DNA of 64,000 bases from Actinophytocola algeriensis (GCF_014203735.1 NZ_JACHJQ010000005.1:248001-312000); one strand, 5' to 3'. Positions 16,958 through 25,947 are shown, counted from the stretch's first letter. Numbers and translations: made by a program. Notes: generated from the letters alone by a model not told the origin.

Positions 16958-18016
16958 ATGAAGGTGGTCATCACCGGTGCCAGCGGGAACGTCGGGACGG
17001 CGTTGCTGCGGGCCCTCGCGCCCGCGGGCTGGGAACTGGTCGGCGTGGCCAGGCGCAGGCCGGACACCGCGCGGGAACCGTACTCCTCGGCTCGCTGGGC
17101 CGGCGTGGACATCGGCGCGGGCACCGCCGAGGACGAGCTGTGCGCGGTGTTCACCGGTGCGGACGCCGTCGTGCACCTGGCCTGGGCCATCCACCCACGC
17201 ACCGACGAACCGCCGCTGCCGCGCACCAACGCGGTGGGCAGCGCGAACGTGCTGGCCGCCGCGGCGGCGGCCGGGGTGCCGCACCTGGTCTGCGCCTCCT
17301 CGGTGGCCGCCTACACGCCTGCGGGCCGGTGGCGACGGGTCGGTGAGGACTTTCCGTGCGCAGGCGTCCCGGGCAGCGCCTACAGCATGGGCAAGGCGGC
17401 GCTGGAAGCCCAGCTCGACGCCTTCGGCCGCAGGCACCCCGAGACGCGGATGGCCCGGATCCGTCCGTGTGCCGTCGTGCAGCGTGCCGCCGCCGCCCAG
17501 TTGGCGGGCTGGCTGCTCAGCCCGTGGCTGCCCCGCGCGCTGCTCGGCGTCCGTGCCCTGCCCGTTCCACTGTGGACCGGCCTGCGGCTGCAGGTGGTAC
17601 ACGCCGACGACGTGGCACTGGCCATCCGGCTGATCCTGGCCGAGCGCGCGGCAGGCGCGTTCAACCTCGCGGCCGAGTCGGTGCTGCCCGCCCGCGAGGT
17701 GGCGCGCGTGGTCGGGGGAGTCCGGGTGCCGGTGCCCTTGCGACTGCTGACCGGGCCGGCATGGGTGGCCTGGCGGCTGGGTTTGCAGCCACTGCACCCG
17801 GCGTGGCTGCGGCTGGCCGACCAGGCGTCCCTTGTGGACACCACACGCGCTCGTGCCGAACTCGGCTGGGTGCCCCGCCGAGGGGCCGTCGACGCGCTGG
17901 CCGAGCTCGTCACGGCCATGCACGACGACCACCAACACGCGGGCGCCCCACCGCTGCGTCCGCCGCCCCGGCGGCTCCACCTCGGACGTCCCAGCCACCA
18001 GGACCAGTCGGCCTAG
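16958..18016 (+). CDS. NAD-dependent epimerase/dehydratase family protein
   Basis: Protein of 352 residues of the extended SDR type. The nucleotide-binding motif GASGNVG is at about residue 7, HLAWAIH at about 67, and the active-site tyrosine is in YSMGKAALE with the lysine three positions later. The C-terminus of about 45 residues is Pro/His-rich and probably disordered. The substrate is unknown; relatives act on nucleotide sugars or carry out other NAD(P)-linked reductions. The ATG at 16958 is the first methionine that fits the Rossmann fold. The SD is weak (GGTGGA). Confidence 0.75.
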   Translation: MKVVITGASGNVGTALLRALAPAGWELVGVARRRPDTAREPYSSARWAGVDIGAGTAEDELCAVFTGADAVVHLAWAIHPRTDEPPLPRTNAVGSANVLAAAAAAGVPHLVCASSVAAYTPAGRWRRVGEDFPCAGVPGSAYSMGKAALEAQLDAFGRRHPETRMARIRPCAVVQRAAAAQLAGWLLSPWLPRALLGVRALPVPLWTGLRLQVVHADDVALAIRLILAERAAGAFNLAAESVLPAREVARVVGGVRVPVPLRLLTGPAWVAWRLGLQPLHPAWLRLADQASLVDTTRARAELGWVPRRGAVDALAELVTAMHDDHQHAGAPPLRPPPRRLHLGRPSHQDQSA

Positions 18017-18061
18017 GAGGAGCCCGCGACGCGTCCGAGGTCGTCGACGGAGGCCCTCCCG

Positions 18062-18877
18062 CTACCTGGCCGGTGCCAGGGGCAACGTGTCACCACGGTG
18101 CAGCAGCCGCACCTCGGCCGTCGTTCGCCGGTCGCGGACCTCCGTCAGGAAGTTGGACACCGGGGACCTGAACAGGCCGTAGTCGTCGTAGTGGATCGGG
18201 ACCACGCGGTCCGGGCGGAGCAGCTCGACCAGGTCAACGCCTTGCTTGTGGTCCATGGACAGCAACACGCCGAGCACCCTGGTGCCGCCGAGGTGCAGCA
18301 GCGCGAGGTCGAGCGTCGGGAAGCGCAGGCCGATCTCGGCGAGGTCCCCGTGGAGGACGGTGTCGCCGGAGACGTAGACCCGCAGTGGTGTCGCGTCCGC
18401 GGTGCGCCGGTACTCCAGCACGGTGCCCATCACCTCGGGCAACAGGCGGTTCAGCGGGCCCGCGGTGTGCCGGGCCGGTACCGCGGTCACCCGCAGGGTC
18501 GCGTCCCCGGCGGAGAACGTCTCCTCGGCCCAGGTCCGCAGGCCGACGCAGCCGGTGAACCCGCCACGCCCGAGTTTCGCGGCCGCGTGCCCGGTCGTCA
18601 CGATCGGCACGTCCCGGTCCAGCTCACGCCGCGCGACCCGGTCGAAGTGGTCGCCGTGCAGGTGGGACAGCACGACCGCGGTGAGCGGCGGGAGGTCGGC
18701 GGGCTGTGCGGCGGGTTCGGTGCGCCTGCGCGAGAACAGCCCCTGCCCGAAGTACGACCACTGGCCCTGGTGCATGAAGTTCGGATCGGTCAGCACGGTG
18801 AACCCGCCCAGCCGGATCAACGTCGTGGCGGTGCCGATGAACGACACCGAATCGCCCGCGGTCTCCTCGAATGGCAT
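18062..18877 (-). CDS. MBL-fold metallo-hydrolase (UlaG/NAPE-PLD-like)
   Basis: Protein of 271 residues. The metal-binding motif is SHLHGDHFD, with further ligands in the second GHAAAK, VSGDT and PIHYDDY segments. The overall pattern matches the L-ascorbate-6-phosphate lactonase/NAPE-phospholipase D branch of the metallo-beta-lactamase superfamily. The start ATG at 18877 has no SD but lies 9 nt after a GTGT-N15-GGGTAC promoter. Likely a stress-induced hydrolase of unknown substrate. Confidence 0.8.
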   Translation of the reverse strand: MPFEETAGDSVSFIGTATTLIRLGGFTVLTDPNFMHQGQWSYFGQGLFSRRRTEPAAQPADLPPLTAVVLSHLHGDHFDRVARRELDRDVPIVTTGHAAAKLGRGGFTGCVGLRTWAEETFSAGDATLRVTAVPARHTAGPLNRLLPEVMGTVLEYRRTADATPLRVYVSGDTVLHGDLAEIGLRFPTLDLALLHLGGTRVLGVLLSMDHKQGVDLVELLRPDRVVPIHYDDYGLFRSPVSNFLTEVRDRRTTAEVRLLHRGDTLPLAPAR

Positions 18878-18886
18878 GCGGCGGAC

Positions 18887-18911
18887 GTACCCGGTGGCCG
18901 ACCGGCTACAC
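18887..18911 (-). promoter_or_regulatory. SigB/SigF-type promoter of the metallo-hydrolase gene
   Basis: Minus strand GTGT (18911-18908), 15-nt spacer, GGGTAC (18892-18887), ending 9 nt before the ATG at 18877. Confidence 0.7.
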
Positions 18912-18933
18912 GGTCGAAGCGCGGGACAGTTGG

Positions 18934-19185
18934 CTACTCCTCACCCCAGAGCATGAACGGCACCTCGCGAGCCCGCCGTGCGTGTCCTCGGTCGCCCGAT
19001 GTCTCCGCGATCCGCGCCAGCACCAGCCGGAACTCCGTCCGGTCGGCGGGGCTCAGGGCCGCCAGCTCATGACCGATCACCTCGATGCCGCGCACGGCCG
19101 CGTCCGGGTCGACCTCGTCGTCCTCCGCGTGTTCGAGGAACATCAGGGCCTCGACGATCGCCCGGACGAGCAGCGTGTTGTCCAT
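18934..19185 (-). CDS. Small acidic helical protein of unknown function
   Basis: Protein of 83 residues starting MDNTLLVRAIVEALMFLE, rich in Asp/Glu and Ala and predicted mainly helical, without a signal peptide or membrane segment. An alternative GTG start at 19209 would add eight residues. Codon position GC is typical of a real gene. The family was not recognised. It lies alone between the metallo-hydrolase promoter and mntH, all on the minus strand. Confidence 0.5.
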   Translation of the reverse strand: MDNTLLVRAIVEALMFLEHAEDDEVDPDAAVRGIEVIGHELAALSPADRTEFRLVLARIAETSGDRGHARRAREVPFMLWGEE

Positions 19186-19239
19186 GCCGGGATTAAACCT
19201 CGTCTCCACCTCCGGCCGGCCCGCAGCTGGTCGACCCGG

Positions 19240-20472
19240 TCAGGCGAGGAAGGTGCGGACCAGCAGGAACACGTTCAGTGCGGAGATGACCGTGGCGACG
19301 GCGACGCCGCACATCGTGGTCATGGGCCGGTTCGCGAACCGGCCCATGACGTCGCGGCGGCGGGTCAGCCACACGAGCGGCACGAGCGCGAACGGGATCC
19401 CGAACGACAGCACCACCTGGCTGAGCACCAGTGCACGTGTCGGATCCACACCGGCCGCGAGGATCAGCAGGGCGGGTGCCATGGTCACCAGCCTGCGCAG
19501 GGCGAGCGGGATGCGCCTGCGCAGGAAGCCGTCCATGACGATCTGCCCGGAGTAGGTGCCGACGCTGGACGCGGCGAGCCCGGAGGCGAGCAGTGCGAGG
19601 GCGAACGCCAAGGCCGCGCCAGTGCCGAGGGTGGCGCCGAGCCCGCCGTGCATGTCCTCGAGCGAGTCGGACGGCAGGCCGGTGCCGTGCAGCGCGCTCG
19701 CCGCGACGACCAGCATGCTGATGTTGACCAGTCCGGCGAGCCCGAGCGCGACGGAGATGTCGAGTCGTGTGGTGCGCAACGCCCGAGGCACAGCGGACGG
19801 CTCCTGGCGCTTGTTGAGCGCGGAGTGCAGGTAGATCACGTGGGGCATCACGGTGGCGCCGAGCATGCCCGCGGCGAGCAGCACGCTGTCCGTGCCGTCG
19901 AACCCGGGCACGAGGCCCGCGCCGGCACCGGTGAGCGGTCCGAGCCGCAGGACCTGGTACAGGAACCCGATGAGGACGACGGCGAGCAGGCCGATGATCA
20001 CCGACTCGAAGCGTCTGCGGCGGGTCGGCTGCAGCAGGAGGATCGCGAACGACACGAACGCGGAGATGCAGGCGGCCGGCATCAGCGGGATGCCGAAGAG
20101 CAGGTTGAGCGCGACGGCTGCGCCGACGAACTCGGCGAGGTCGGTGGCCATGGTGACCAGTTCGGCCTGCACCCACAGCATTCCGGTCACCGGCCGGGGG
20201 CAGTGCTCGCGGCACTGCGCGGGCAGGCTCCGCCCCGTGACGATCCCGAGTTTGGCGGACAGGTACTGCACGAACATGGCCATCAGGCTGGCGCTGACGA
20301 TCACCCACAGGAGCAGGTAGCCGTAGCCGGCGCCGCCTGCCATGTTGGTGGCGAAGTTGCCGGGATCGACGTACGCGACGGCGACGACGAACGCCGGGCC
20401 GATGAAGGTGGCGACCGAGCGCACCCGGGACGGTGCGGCGGCTTCCGGTGCGCGGGCGACCAGGTCGACCAT
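19240..20472 (-). CDS. mntH: Nramp-family divalent metal transporter (MntH)
   Basis: Protein of 410 residues with about 11 membrane helices. The helix-1 metal-site motif DPGNFATNMAGG and the helix-6 MPHVIYLHS are both present, as in proton-coupled Mn(II)/Fe(II) importers. SD GGAGGAG lies before the ATG at 20472. It follows the manganese catalase gene in the same direction, with a strong hairpin between them. Supplying Mn(II) to that enzyme is the obvious functional link. Confidence 0.9.
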   Translation of the reverse strand: MVDLVARAPEAAAPSRVRSVATFIGPAFVVAVAYVDPGNFATNMAGGAGYGYLLLWVIVSASLMAMFVQYLSAKLGIVTGRSLPAQCREHCPRPVTGMLWVQAELVTMATDLAEFVGAAVALNLLFGIPLMPAACISAFVSFAILLLQPTRRRRFESVIIGLLAVVLIGFLYQVLRLGPLTGAGAGLVPGFDGTDSVLLAAGMLGATVMPHVIYLHSALNKRQEPSAVPRALRTTRLDISVALGLAGLVNISMLVVAASALHGTGLPSDSLEDMHGGLGATLGTGAALAFALALLASGLAASSVGTYSGQIVMDGFLRRRIPLALRRLVTMAPALLILAAGVDPTRALVLSQVVLSFGIPFALVPLVWLTRRRDVMGRFANRPMTTMCGVAVATVISALNVFLLVRTFLA

Positions 20473-20497
20473 GCCAGGACTCCTCCGGGTAGGGCGG

Positions 20498-20542
20498 GTG
20501 CCCGCCCACGGCGCGATGTGGGGCAACACGGTGGGCGGGCAC
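20498..20542 (-). terminator. Hairpin between manganese catalase and mntH
   Basis: GTGCCCGCCCACGG (20498-20511) pairs with 20529-20542 with one mismatch across a 17-nt loop, directly after the catalase stop. A smaller nested palindrome (GGGCGGGTGCCCGCCC, 20492-20507) overlaps it. It may end or attenuate read-through into mntH. Confidence 0.6.
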
Positions 20543-20548
20543 CCTGTC

Positions 20549-21412
20549 TCAGGTGAGCTTCTTGATCGCCTTCTCGATGAGGCCCAGGTTGGCCGGGCTG
20601 GTCGCGTACAGCAGCGGGTCCGGTTTCGGTGCGGATGCCTTGCCGCCCAGCGGTTCCGGGTTCTGCAGGTAGCTGAACTCGTGCATGCCGTCAGGTGCGG
20701 GGCCGGAAGCCCAGCGGCCCTCCGCGCCGTGGGTGCCGTCGGACAGGTGCCAGATGCTGCCCGCGTGCTCGGCGTGCTCCTCGTCGAACAGGGCGCCCGG
20801 CGCGACCGCCGTCTCGAGCCCGTCCTCCTGCAGTTCCTCGATCGCCGCGAGCCACATGTTCTGGTGCACGGTGTCGCGGGCGAGGTTGAACTTCAGCATG
20901 TCCCGCACGCCGACGTCGTCGGTCATGTTGTAGAGCCGTGCGGTCTGGAGCCGCCCCTGTGCCTCGGCGGCGACGTTGGCGTGGAAGTCGGCGAGCAGGT
21001 TGCCGCTCGCGATGATGTAACGGCCGTTCCACGGCACCCCGTTCGAGTCGGACAGGGTCGGCCCGCCGCCGGAGACGATCGCCTGCTGCGGGTCCATGCC
21101 ACCGATCACCGCGGCGACGACCGGGTCCTTGCCGACCATCTCGGCGGTGGTCTGGGCGGGTGCGCCTTCCAGCAGGCGCGCCACCATGGTCGCGAGCATC
21201 TCGACGTGGCCGATCTCCTCGGTCGCCACGTCCATGATCAGGTCCTTGTACTTGCCCTCCATCCGGCAGTTCCAGCCCTGGAACAGGTACTGCATGGTCA
21301 CGGTCATCTCGCCGAACGCCCCACCGATCAGCTCCTGGAGCTTCCTCGCGTAGTGCGCGTCCGGCTTCTCCGGCTTCGCCTCGAACTGAAGTTGGCTCGT
21401 GTGTCTGAACAT
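20549..21412 (-). CDS. Manganese (non-heme) catalase
   Basis: Protein of 287 residues. The dinuclear Mn ligands are readable at the positions known for this family: E35 (GAFGEMTV), E66 and H69 (ATEEIGHVEM), E150 (NVAAEAQGR) and H183 (RDTVHQNMW). The enzyme dismutates hydrogen peroxide in the cytoplasm without heme. The start MFRHTSQLQ is the conserved N-terminus; the frame extends upstream, but those residues are not family-like. It is followed by mntH in the same direction. With katG at 32.4 kb the window encodes two unrelated peroxide-removing enzymes. Confidence 0.9.
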   Translation of the reverse strand: MFRHTSQLQFEAKPEKPDAHYARKLQELIGGAFGEMTVTMQYLFQGWNCRMEGKYKDLIMDVATEEIGHVEMLATMVARLLEGAPAQTTAEMVGKDPVVAAVIGGMDPQQAIVSGGGPTLSDSNGVPWNGRYIIASGNLLADFHANVAAEAQGRLQTARLYNMTDDVGVRDMLKFNLARDTVHQNMWLAAIEELQEDGLETAVAPGALFDEEHAEHAGSIWHLSDGTHGAEGRWASGPAPDGMHEFSYLQNPEPLGGKASAPKPDPLLYATSPANLGLIEKAIKKLT

Positions 21413-21641
21413 GTCCGGCACGCTAGGAACGAGCAGTGACAGGTCCGCCACGACCGGTCCACGGGACCGCCACCGGTGCGTCACCGCGCCGTCGTCAGCG
21501 CAGATCGGAACGGTTCAAAAAAAGTCTCCTGGCCGAGCACTGAAACGGCCGGTTCGGGGAATTCGCTTCGAGCCCATGTTCGAGCCGACACTGGGACTTC
21601 TCATGACGCCGGAACACATGCACAGCACAGAGGACAAGCCG

Positions 21642-22322
21642 ATGATCACCCTGCGGCTTCTCGACGGTTTCGAGCTGCTGCTGGGCGACGACCAGGTGCC
21701 GGTCATCCCGAGCTCGCAACGGATCCTGGCCTACCTCGCCCTGCACGAAGGCTCGGTGCCGAGGCAGACCGTGGCGGCCACGCTCTGGCCGAGGGCGACG
21801 GCGCACCGAGCCGCGGCCTGCCTGCGCTCGGCGTTGTGGCGGCTGGTCAAGCCGCCGTATCCGCTCGTCGAGGGCGGCAGGGAGCGGTTGCGGATCGGCA
21901 CGGCCGTCGACGTCGACGTGGCCAGGATCCGCAGGTTCGTCGCCGAGCGGACGCTGTCCGCGCCGTTCGTGCCGGTGGCCACGCTGGCCGCGGACCTGTT
22001 GCCGGGCTGGACCGACGAGTGGGTGGTCGCGGAGAGGGAGTGGTGCCGCCAGATGTGCTTGCGTGCGCTGGAGATGCTCAGCGAACGGTTCATGGCCCGC
22101 GGCGACCACTTCCGCGCCCACGAGACCGCGGCCGCCGCGGTGCGCGGCGACCCGTTGCGGGAGAGCGCGCACCGGCGTTTGATCGAGCTGCACCTGGCCG
22201 ACGGCAACCCGGCGGCGGTGATGCGGCAGTACGCGGCGTACCAGGAGCTGCTCTGGACCGAGCTGGGGATGGCGCCGTCACCGGAGATCCGCAGGCTCGT
22301 CGCGACGGTGCTTCCCGAGTAG
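21642..22322 (+). CDS. AfsR/SARP-type regulator with BTAD domain
   Basis: Protein of 226 residues beginning MITLRLLDGFELLLGDDQ. Residues 1-95 form the OmpR-like winged helix typical of SARP proteins (QRILAYLALHEGSVPRQTVAATLW then RLRSALWRL-like repeats), and residues 100-226 form the helical bacterial transcriptional activation domain. Methionines at 21576, 21603 and 21618 are in frame and could be the true start. SARPs usually activate secondary-metabolite genes. Here the next gene is cydA 34 nt downstream on the same strand, so control of the cytochrome bd genes is a reasonable guess. Confidence 0.75.
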   Translation: MITLRLLDGFELLLGDDQVPVIPSSQRILAYLALHEGSVPRQTVAATLWPRATAHRAAACLRSALWRLVKPPYPLVEGGRERLRIGTAVDVDVARIRRFVAERTLSAPFVPVATLAADLLPGWTDEWVVAEREWCRQMCLRALEMLSERFMARGDHFRAHETAAAAVRGDPLRESAHRRLIELHLADGNPAAVMRQYAAYQELLWTELGMAPSPEIRRLVATVLPE

Positions 22323-22356
22323 CGGAACGCGGCTGCCGGCACGAGGTGGAGAGCCT

Positions 22357-23712
22357 ATGACCGTGATCGAGTTCCTGGCGGCAGGCGGTGCGGAGAACCT
22401 GTGGTCGGCGCGCACTCAGATGGCCCTGTCGCTGGGGTGGCACATCGTCTTCGCGTGCTTCGGCATCGCGTTCCCCGCGATCGTGGTGTTCACCGAGTGG
22501 CTCGGCCACCGGCGTGGTGACGCGGTGCTGACCGGCCTCGCCCACACCTGGGCCAAGGCGATGGGTGTGCTGTTCGCGGCAGGCGCGGTGTCGGGGACGC
22601 TCCTGTCGTTCGAGATGGGGATCCTGTGGCCCGGACTGATGGACCGGTTCGGCGAGGTGTTCGGGTTTCCGTTCGTGCTCGAGGGTTTCGCCTTCTTCGT
22701 CGAGGCGATCTTCGTCGGCGTCTACCTGTTCGGGTGGGACCGCCTGTCACCGAGGGCGCACATGCTGAGCGCGCTGCCGATGGTCGGCGCGGGAATCGCG
22801 GGTGCGTTCTTCGTGGTGTCGGCCAACGCGTGGATGAACAACCCCACCGGGTTCCGCCTCGACGCGCGCGGGGAGGTGGTCGACGCCCGGCCCTGGGCCG
22901 CCATGTTCGGGCCGTCGACGTGGCCGCAGTTCACCCACATGTGGCTGGCGGCGTTCATGGTCACCGGGTTCCTGGTCGCCTCGGTGTACGCGGTGGGGAT
23001 GCTGCGCGGCCGGCGGGACGGCCACCACCGCGCGGGGCTGCTCATCCCCCTCACGGTGGCCGCGATCGCCACGCCGGTGCAGATCGGCGTCGGGGACTGG
23101 ATCGCGAACACGGTGGCCGACAACCAGCCGGCGAAGCTGGCGGCGATGGAGGGCCAGTACGAGACCACCGCCGGGGCCGGGCTGTCGATCGGCGGGATCT
23201 ACCAGGACAACAAGCTGCGGTACGCGCTGGAGATCCCCTACGGGCTGTCGTTGCTGATCCACCACGACCCGGACGGCGTGGTGCCGGGGCTCGAGGAGGT
23301 GCCTGCCGACGAGCGGCCCCCGGTCAACGTGGTGCACCTCGCCTACAACGTCATGGTCGCCATCGGCCTGGCGTTGCTGGCACTGGCGGCGTGGTTCGGT
23401 CTGGTGTGGTGGCGCAGGCGGCGGCTGCCGAGAACCGCCTGGTTCCTGCGGGCCGCCGCCGTGGCCGGTGTCGCGGCGGTGGTGGCGATGGAGGCGGGCT
23501 GGATCACCACCGAGGTCGGCAGGCAGCCGTGGATCGTCCACGGCCTCATGCGCACCGAGGACGCGGTCAGCCCCGCGGCCGGACTGAGCTGGGGGCTGGT
23601 GGCGGTGATCGCCGTGTACACCGTGCTCACCGTCTTCACCGTCGTGGTGTTGCGCGGGCTCGCGCGAGGTCGCGACACCCTTGCCCCGCAAGAGCAGGAG
23701 GCGGCGCGATGA
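22357..23712 (+). CDS. cydA: Cytochrome bd ubiquinol oxidase subunit I
   Basis: Protein of 451 residues with nine or so membrane helices. The heme b595 ligand histidine is in LGWHIVFACFG (helix 1), the b558 ligands are in FTHMWLAAFM and the Met-containing segment, and GRQPW is near the C-terminus. The Q-loop between helices 6 and 7 is short, as in the CIO-type oxidases. It reduces oxygen to water at the membrane without pumping and is used under low oxygen, nitrosative or peroxide stress. The stop overlaps cydB (ATGA). Confidence 0.92.
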   Translation: MTVIEFLAAGGAENLWSARTQMALSLGWHIVFACFGIAFPAIVVFTEWLGHRRGDAVLTGLAHTWAKAMGVLFAAGAVSGTLLSFEMGILWPGLMDRFGEVFGFPFVLEGFAFFVEAIFVGVYLFGWDRLSPRAHMLSALPMVGAGIAGAFFVVSANAWMNNPTGFRLDARGEVVDARPWAAMFGPSTWPQFTHMWLAAFMVTGFLVASVYAVGMLRGRRDGHHRAGLLIPLTVAAIATPVQIGVGDWIANTVADNQPAKLAAMEGQYETTAGAGLSIGGIYQDNKLRYALEIPYGLSLLIHHDPDGVVPGLEEVPADERPPVNVVHLAYNVMVAIGLALLALAAWFGLVWWRRRRLPRTAWFLRAAAVAGVAAVVAMEAGWITTEVGRQPWIVHGLMRTEDAVSPAAGLSWGLVAVIAVYTVLTVFTVVVLRGLARGRDTLAPQEQEAAR

Positions 23713-24734
23713 CGCTCGCCGAAGCCGTGCTGGGCGCGGCGTTCACCGGTCTGGTCGCCTACGCGTTGTTCGGTGGCGCGGACTTCGGCGGCGGGGTGTG
23801 GGACCTGCTCGCGGGCGGCACGGAACGCGGCCGGCGCACGCGCGAACGGGTCGAGCGCTCGATCGGGCCGGTGTGGGAGGCCAACCACGTCTGGCTGATC
23901 TTCGTGTTGGTGGTGCTGTGGACCGGGTTCTCCGGCGTGTTCGCCGCGGCCGTCACCACGCTCTACCTCCCGCTCACCCTCGCCGCGTTCGGGATCATCG
24001 CGCGCGGCGCGGCGTTCGCCTACCGCAAGAGCGTCGACACGCTCGGCATGCGCCGGTTCTTCGGTGCCGCGTTCGCGGTGTCCTCCCTGCTCACCCCGTT
24101 CTTCTTCGGAGCCGTCGTCGGCGGGGTGGCCGCGGGCCGGGTCCCTCCCGGCATCGCCGCCGGGAACGTGATCGGCAGCTGGGTCAACCCGACCTCGTTC
24201 CTCGGCGGCACCCTCGCGGTCCTGGTGTGCGCCTACCTGGCCGCCGTCTTCCTGTGCGGCGACGCCCGCCGGGACGGCGAGGACGACCTGGCCGAGGTGT
24301 TCCGCCGCCGCGCCCTGGTCACCGCTGTGGTCACCGGCGCGGTCGGCCTGGCGGGCATCGCCGTGCTGCGCACCGACGCACCGCTGCTGTTCGACGGGCT
24401 GACCGGCCGCGGCCTGCCCGTCGTGGCGCTGTCGGTCGTCGCGGGCCTGACCGCGCTCTGGCTGCTCATGACCCGCCGCTACATCGCCGCGCGGCTCGCC
24501 TCCGCGCTCGCCGTGACGGCGATCCTGGTCGGGTGGCCGGTGAGCCAGTACCCGTACCTGCTCCCACCCGCACGGACGGTCGACGAGGCGGCGGCCGGCC
24601 GGCCCACGCTCCTCGCACTGCTCATCGCCCTGTGCGCGGGCGCGGCCATCCTGGTGCCTGCCCTCGTCTACCTGTACGTCCTGTTCCAGCGCACGCCGTC
24701 CGAGCGCCAGGAGGGCGGTCACCCGCCCGGGTGA
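23709..24734 (+). CDS. cydB: Cytochrome bd ubiquinol oxidase subunit II
   Basis: Protein of 341 residues and about nine helices. The family N-terminus LFGGADFGGGVWDLLAGG and VWEANHVWLIFVLVVLWTG are intact. It is translationally coupled to cydA. No cydDC transporter or cydX-like small subunit gene follows. Its last 16 nt overlap the end of the convergent gene at 24719-25204. Confidence 0.92.
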   Translation: MTLAEAVLGAAFTGLVAYALFGGADFGGGVWDLLAGGTERGRRTRERVERSIGPVWEANHVWLIFVLVVLWTGFSGVFAAAVTTLYLPLTLAAFGIIARGAAFAYRKSVDTLGMRRFFGAAFAVSSLLTPFFFGAVVGGVAAGRVPPGIAAGNVIGSWVNPTSFLGGTLAVLVCAYLAAVFLCGDARRDGEDDLAEVFRRRALVTAVVTGAVGLAGIAVLRTDAPLLFDGLTGRGLPVVALSVVAGLTALWLLMTRRYIAARLASALAVTAILVGWPVSQYPYLLPPARTVDEAAAGRPTLLALLIALCAGAAILVPALVYLYVLFQRTPSERQEGGHPPG

Positions 24735-25204
24735 AAGGCCTTGGTGCCTGCCGTCTGGCGGTGCGGTTCCAGTTCGTTCCGCTGCTCCTCCGCACGCGCC
24801 ACGAGCCGGTCGAAGTCGATGTCGGTGAGACGGGCGCCCAGGTCCGCGAGGTCGCGCAGGGTGGCCCACATCTGTTTCTTGCCGTTGATGCCCATGGTCA
24901 GCATCTCCAGCTCCTCGAACCGGCTGAGTGGCGAGTAGGTGCGCAGCCTGCCGTTCCGCTTGAGCCTGCCGACGCGTTCGGCCACCATGACCGCGGTGTT
25001 CTTCACCGGGTTCGGCGTGATCCGCAGCCGGTCCATGATCGTCCGGAACGTGTCGACGTCCTCCGCGATGGCCTTGGCCACGCGGTCGAGCGCCGCACCC
25101 GTCTCGGTGTCCTGGTTGTTGCGTGCCGCCCGTCTGGCCAGTTCACGCCAGCCGATGCCCAATGCCAGCTGATCACACAGGTAAATGCGAAGAAATTGGT
25201 CCAT
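24719..25204 (-). CDS. Helical cytoplasmic protein of unknown function, stress promoter
   Basis: Protein of 161 residues, nearly all predicted helix, starting MDQFLRIYLCDQLALGIGW. Acidic residues spaced along helices give a ferritin-like look, but I cannot place canonical diiron ligands with confidence. There is no signal peptide. The ATG at 25204 lies 10 nt after a GATT-N15-GGGTAC promoter, so translation should be near-leaderless. Convergent with cydB and overlapping it by 16 nt. Homologues occur as unannotated actinobacterial proteins; the function is unknown. Confidence 0.65.
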   Translation of the reverse strand: MDQFLRIYLCDQLALGIGWRELARRAARNNQDTETGAALDRVAKAIAEDVDTFRTIMDRLRITPNPVKNTAVMVAERVGRLKRNGRLRTYSPLSRFEELEMLTMGINGKKQMWATLRDLADLGARLTDIDFDRLVARAEEQRNELEPHRQTAGTKAFHPGG

Positions 25205-25214
25205 AGTGTGGTTC

Positions 25215-25239
25215 GTACCCGGATTATCTCGCCGGAATC
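25215..25239 (-). promoter_or_regulatory. SigB/SigF-type promoter
   Basis: Minus strand GATT (25239-25236), 15-nt spacer, GGGTAC (25220-25215), ending 10 nt before the ATG at 25204. Confidence 0.65.
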
Positions 25240-25338
25240 CGGATAGCCGGCGCGAACATTCGCACCCGCTGCCTCGCGTGTACCCCGGCGAGAAGTGAGG
25301 TATCCCCGGAACCGGGGCGATCGTTGTGGAGATGGGCT

Positions 25339-25692
25339 GTGGCGCCGATTTCTATGCCTGACCTGCCGGAAGGTCCGCGCCGGAGGATGGTCGGGGTGTT
25401 GTTCTCCTGTTATGAGCAGGCTGGCAGGCCGTCGCTGGCGGCCATCGAGGAGTGGATCGGTGCTCATCCCGGCCTGCCCGGGACGGCCAGCAAGGAGACC
25501 ATCCGCCGGATGCTGCTGGGGCTCGCGGTCCCGCTCACCTGGGACATGGCGGACACCGTGTACCTCGCGTTGTGCGGGATGGCGGGCCGGGACCCGGACG
25601 AACCGGTCGATGACCGGCGGGACGGTCCGGCGGGGCTGTCGAGGCAGGAGGCGTTCCACCGGTACTGGCAGGCCGCCGTGGCGGTGTCATGA
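25339..25692 (+). CDS. Small protein with possible HTH-like fold, unknown function
   Basis: Protein of 117 residues. The segment ASKETIRRMLLGLAVPLTWDMADTVYLALCGMAG resembles the helix-turn-helix lead-in found ahead of ATPase modules in many actinobacterial regulators, but here it stands alone. I chose the GTG at 25339, which has a GGAG 7 nt upstream; TTG 25324 and ATG 25354 are alternatives. It converges on the DUF7662 gene with a 6-nt overlap. Confidence 0.5.
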   Translation: MAPISMPDLPEGPRRRMVGVLFSCYEQAGRPSLAAIEEWIGAHPGLPGTASKETIRRMLLGLAVPLTWDMADTVYLALCGMAGRDPDEPVDDRRDGPAGLSRQEAFHRYWQAAVAVS

Positions 25693-25947
25693 TCGAGGGT
25701 TCTCGCGGGTGAACGAGACCGATTCGCCGGGCAGGTCGACGGCCTGGACCCGCCACCCGGCGTCGCCCCATGACTTGCCCTGCACGAGATACCCGTTCCC
25801 CCACCACGTTCGCCGGTGGTACGCGGACCTCGGCAGTCCGCCGACCAAGGCCGACAGCTCCGCGAAGCTCAACCGCACCACCGACTCGCCCCGGCGCGCT
25901 GCCGCCATGAGCAACTCGGTCAGGGGGAGGTACTTGCCACCTGCCAT
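25687..25947 (-). CDS. DUF7662-like protein
   Basis: Protein of 86 residues starting MAGGKYLPLTELLMAAARRG. The pattern of an LTFAEL-type segment, a PRSAYHRRTWWGN core and a C-terminal GWRVQAVDLPGESVSFTR resembles DUF7662, a short domain found alone or with restriction and transport genes. The frame is open further upstream to 26022, but that part is unlike the family. SD GGGGGCAG precedes the ATG at 25947. The role is unknown. Confidence 0.6.
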   Translation of the reverse strand: MAGGKYLPLTELLMAAARRGESVVRLSFAELSALVGGLPRSAYHRRTWWGNGYLVQGKSWGDAGWRVQAVDLPGESVSFTRENPRS

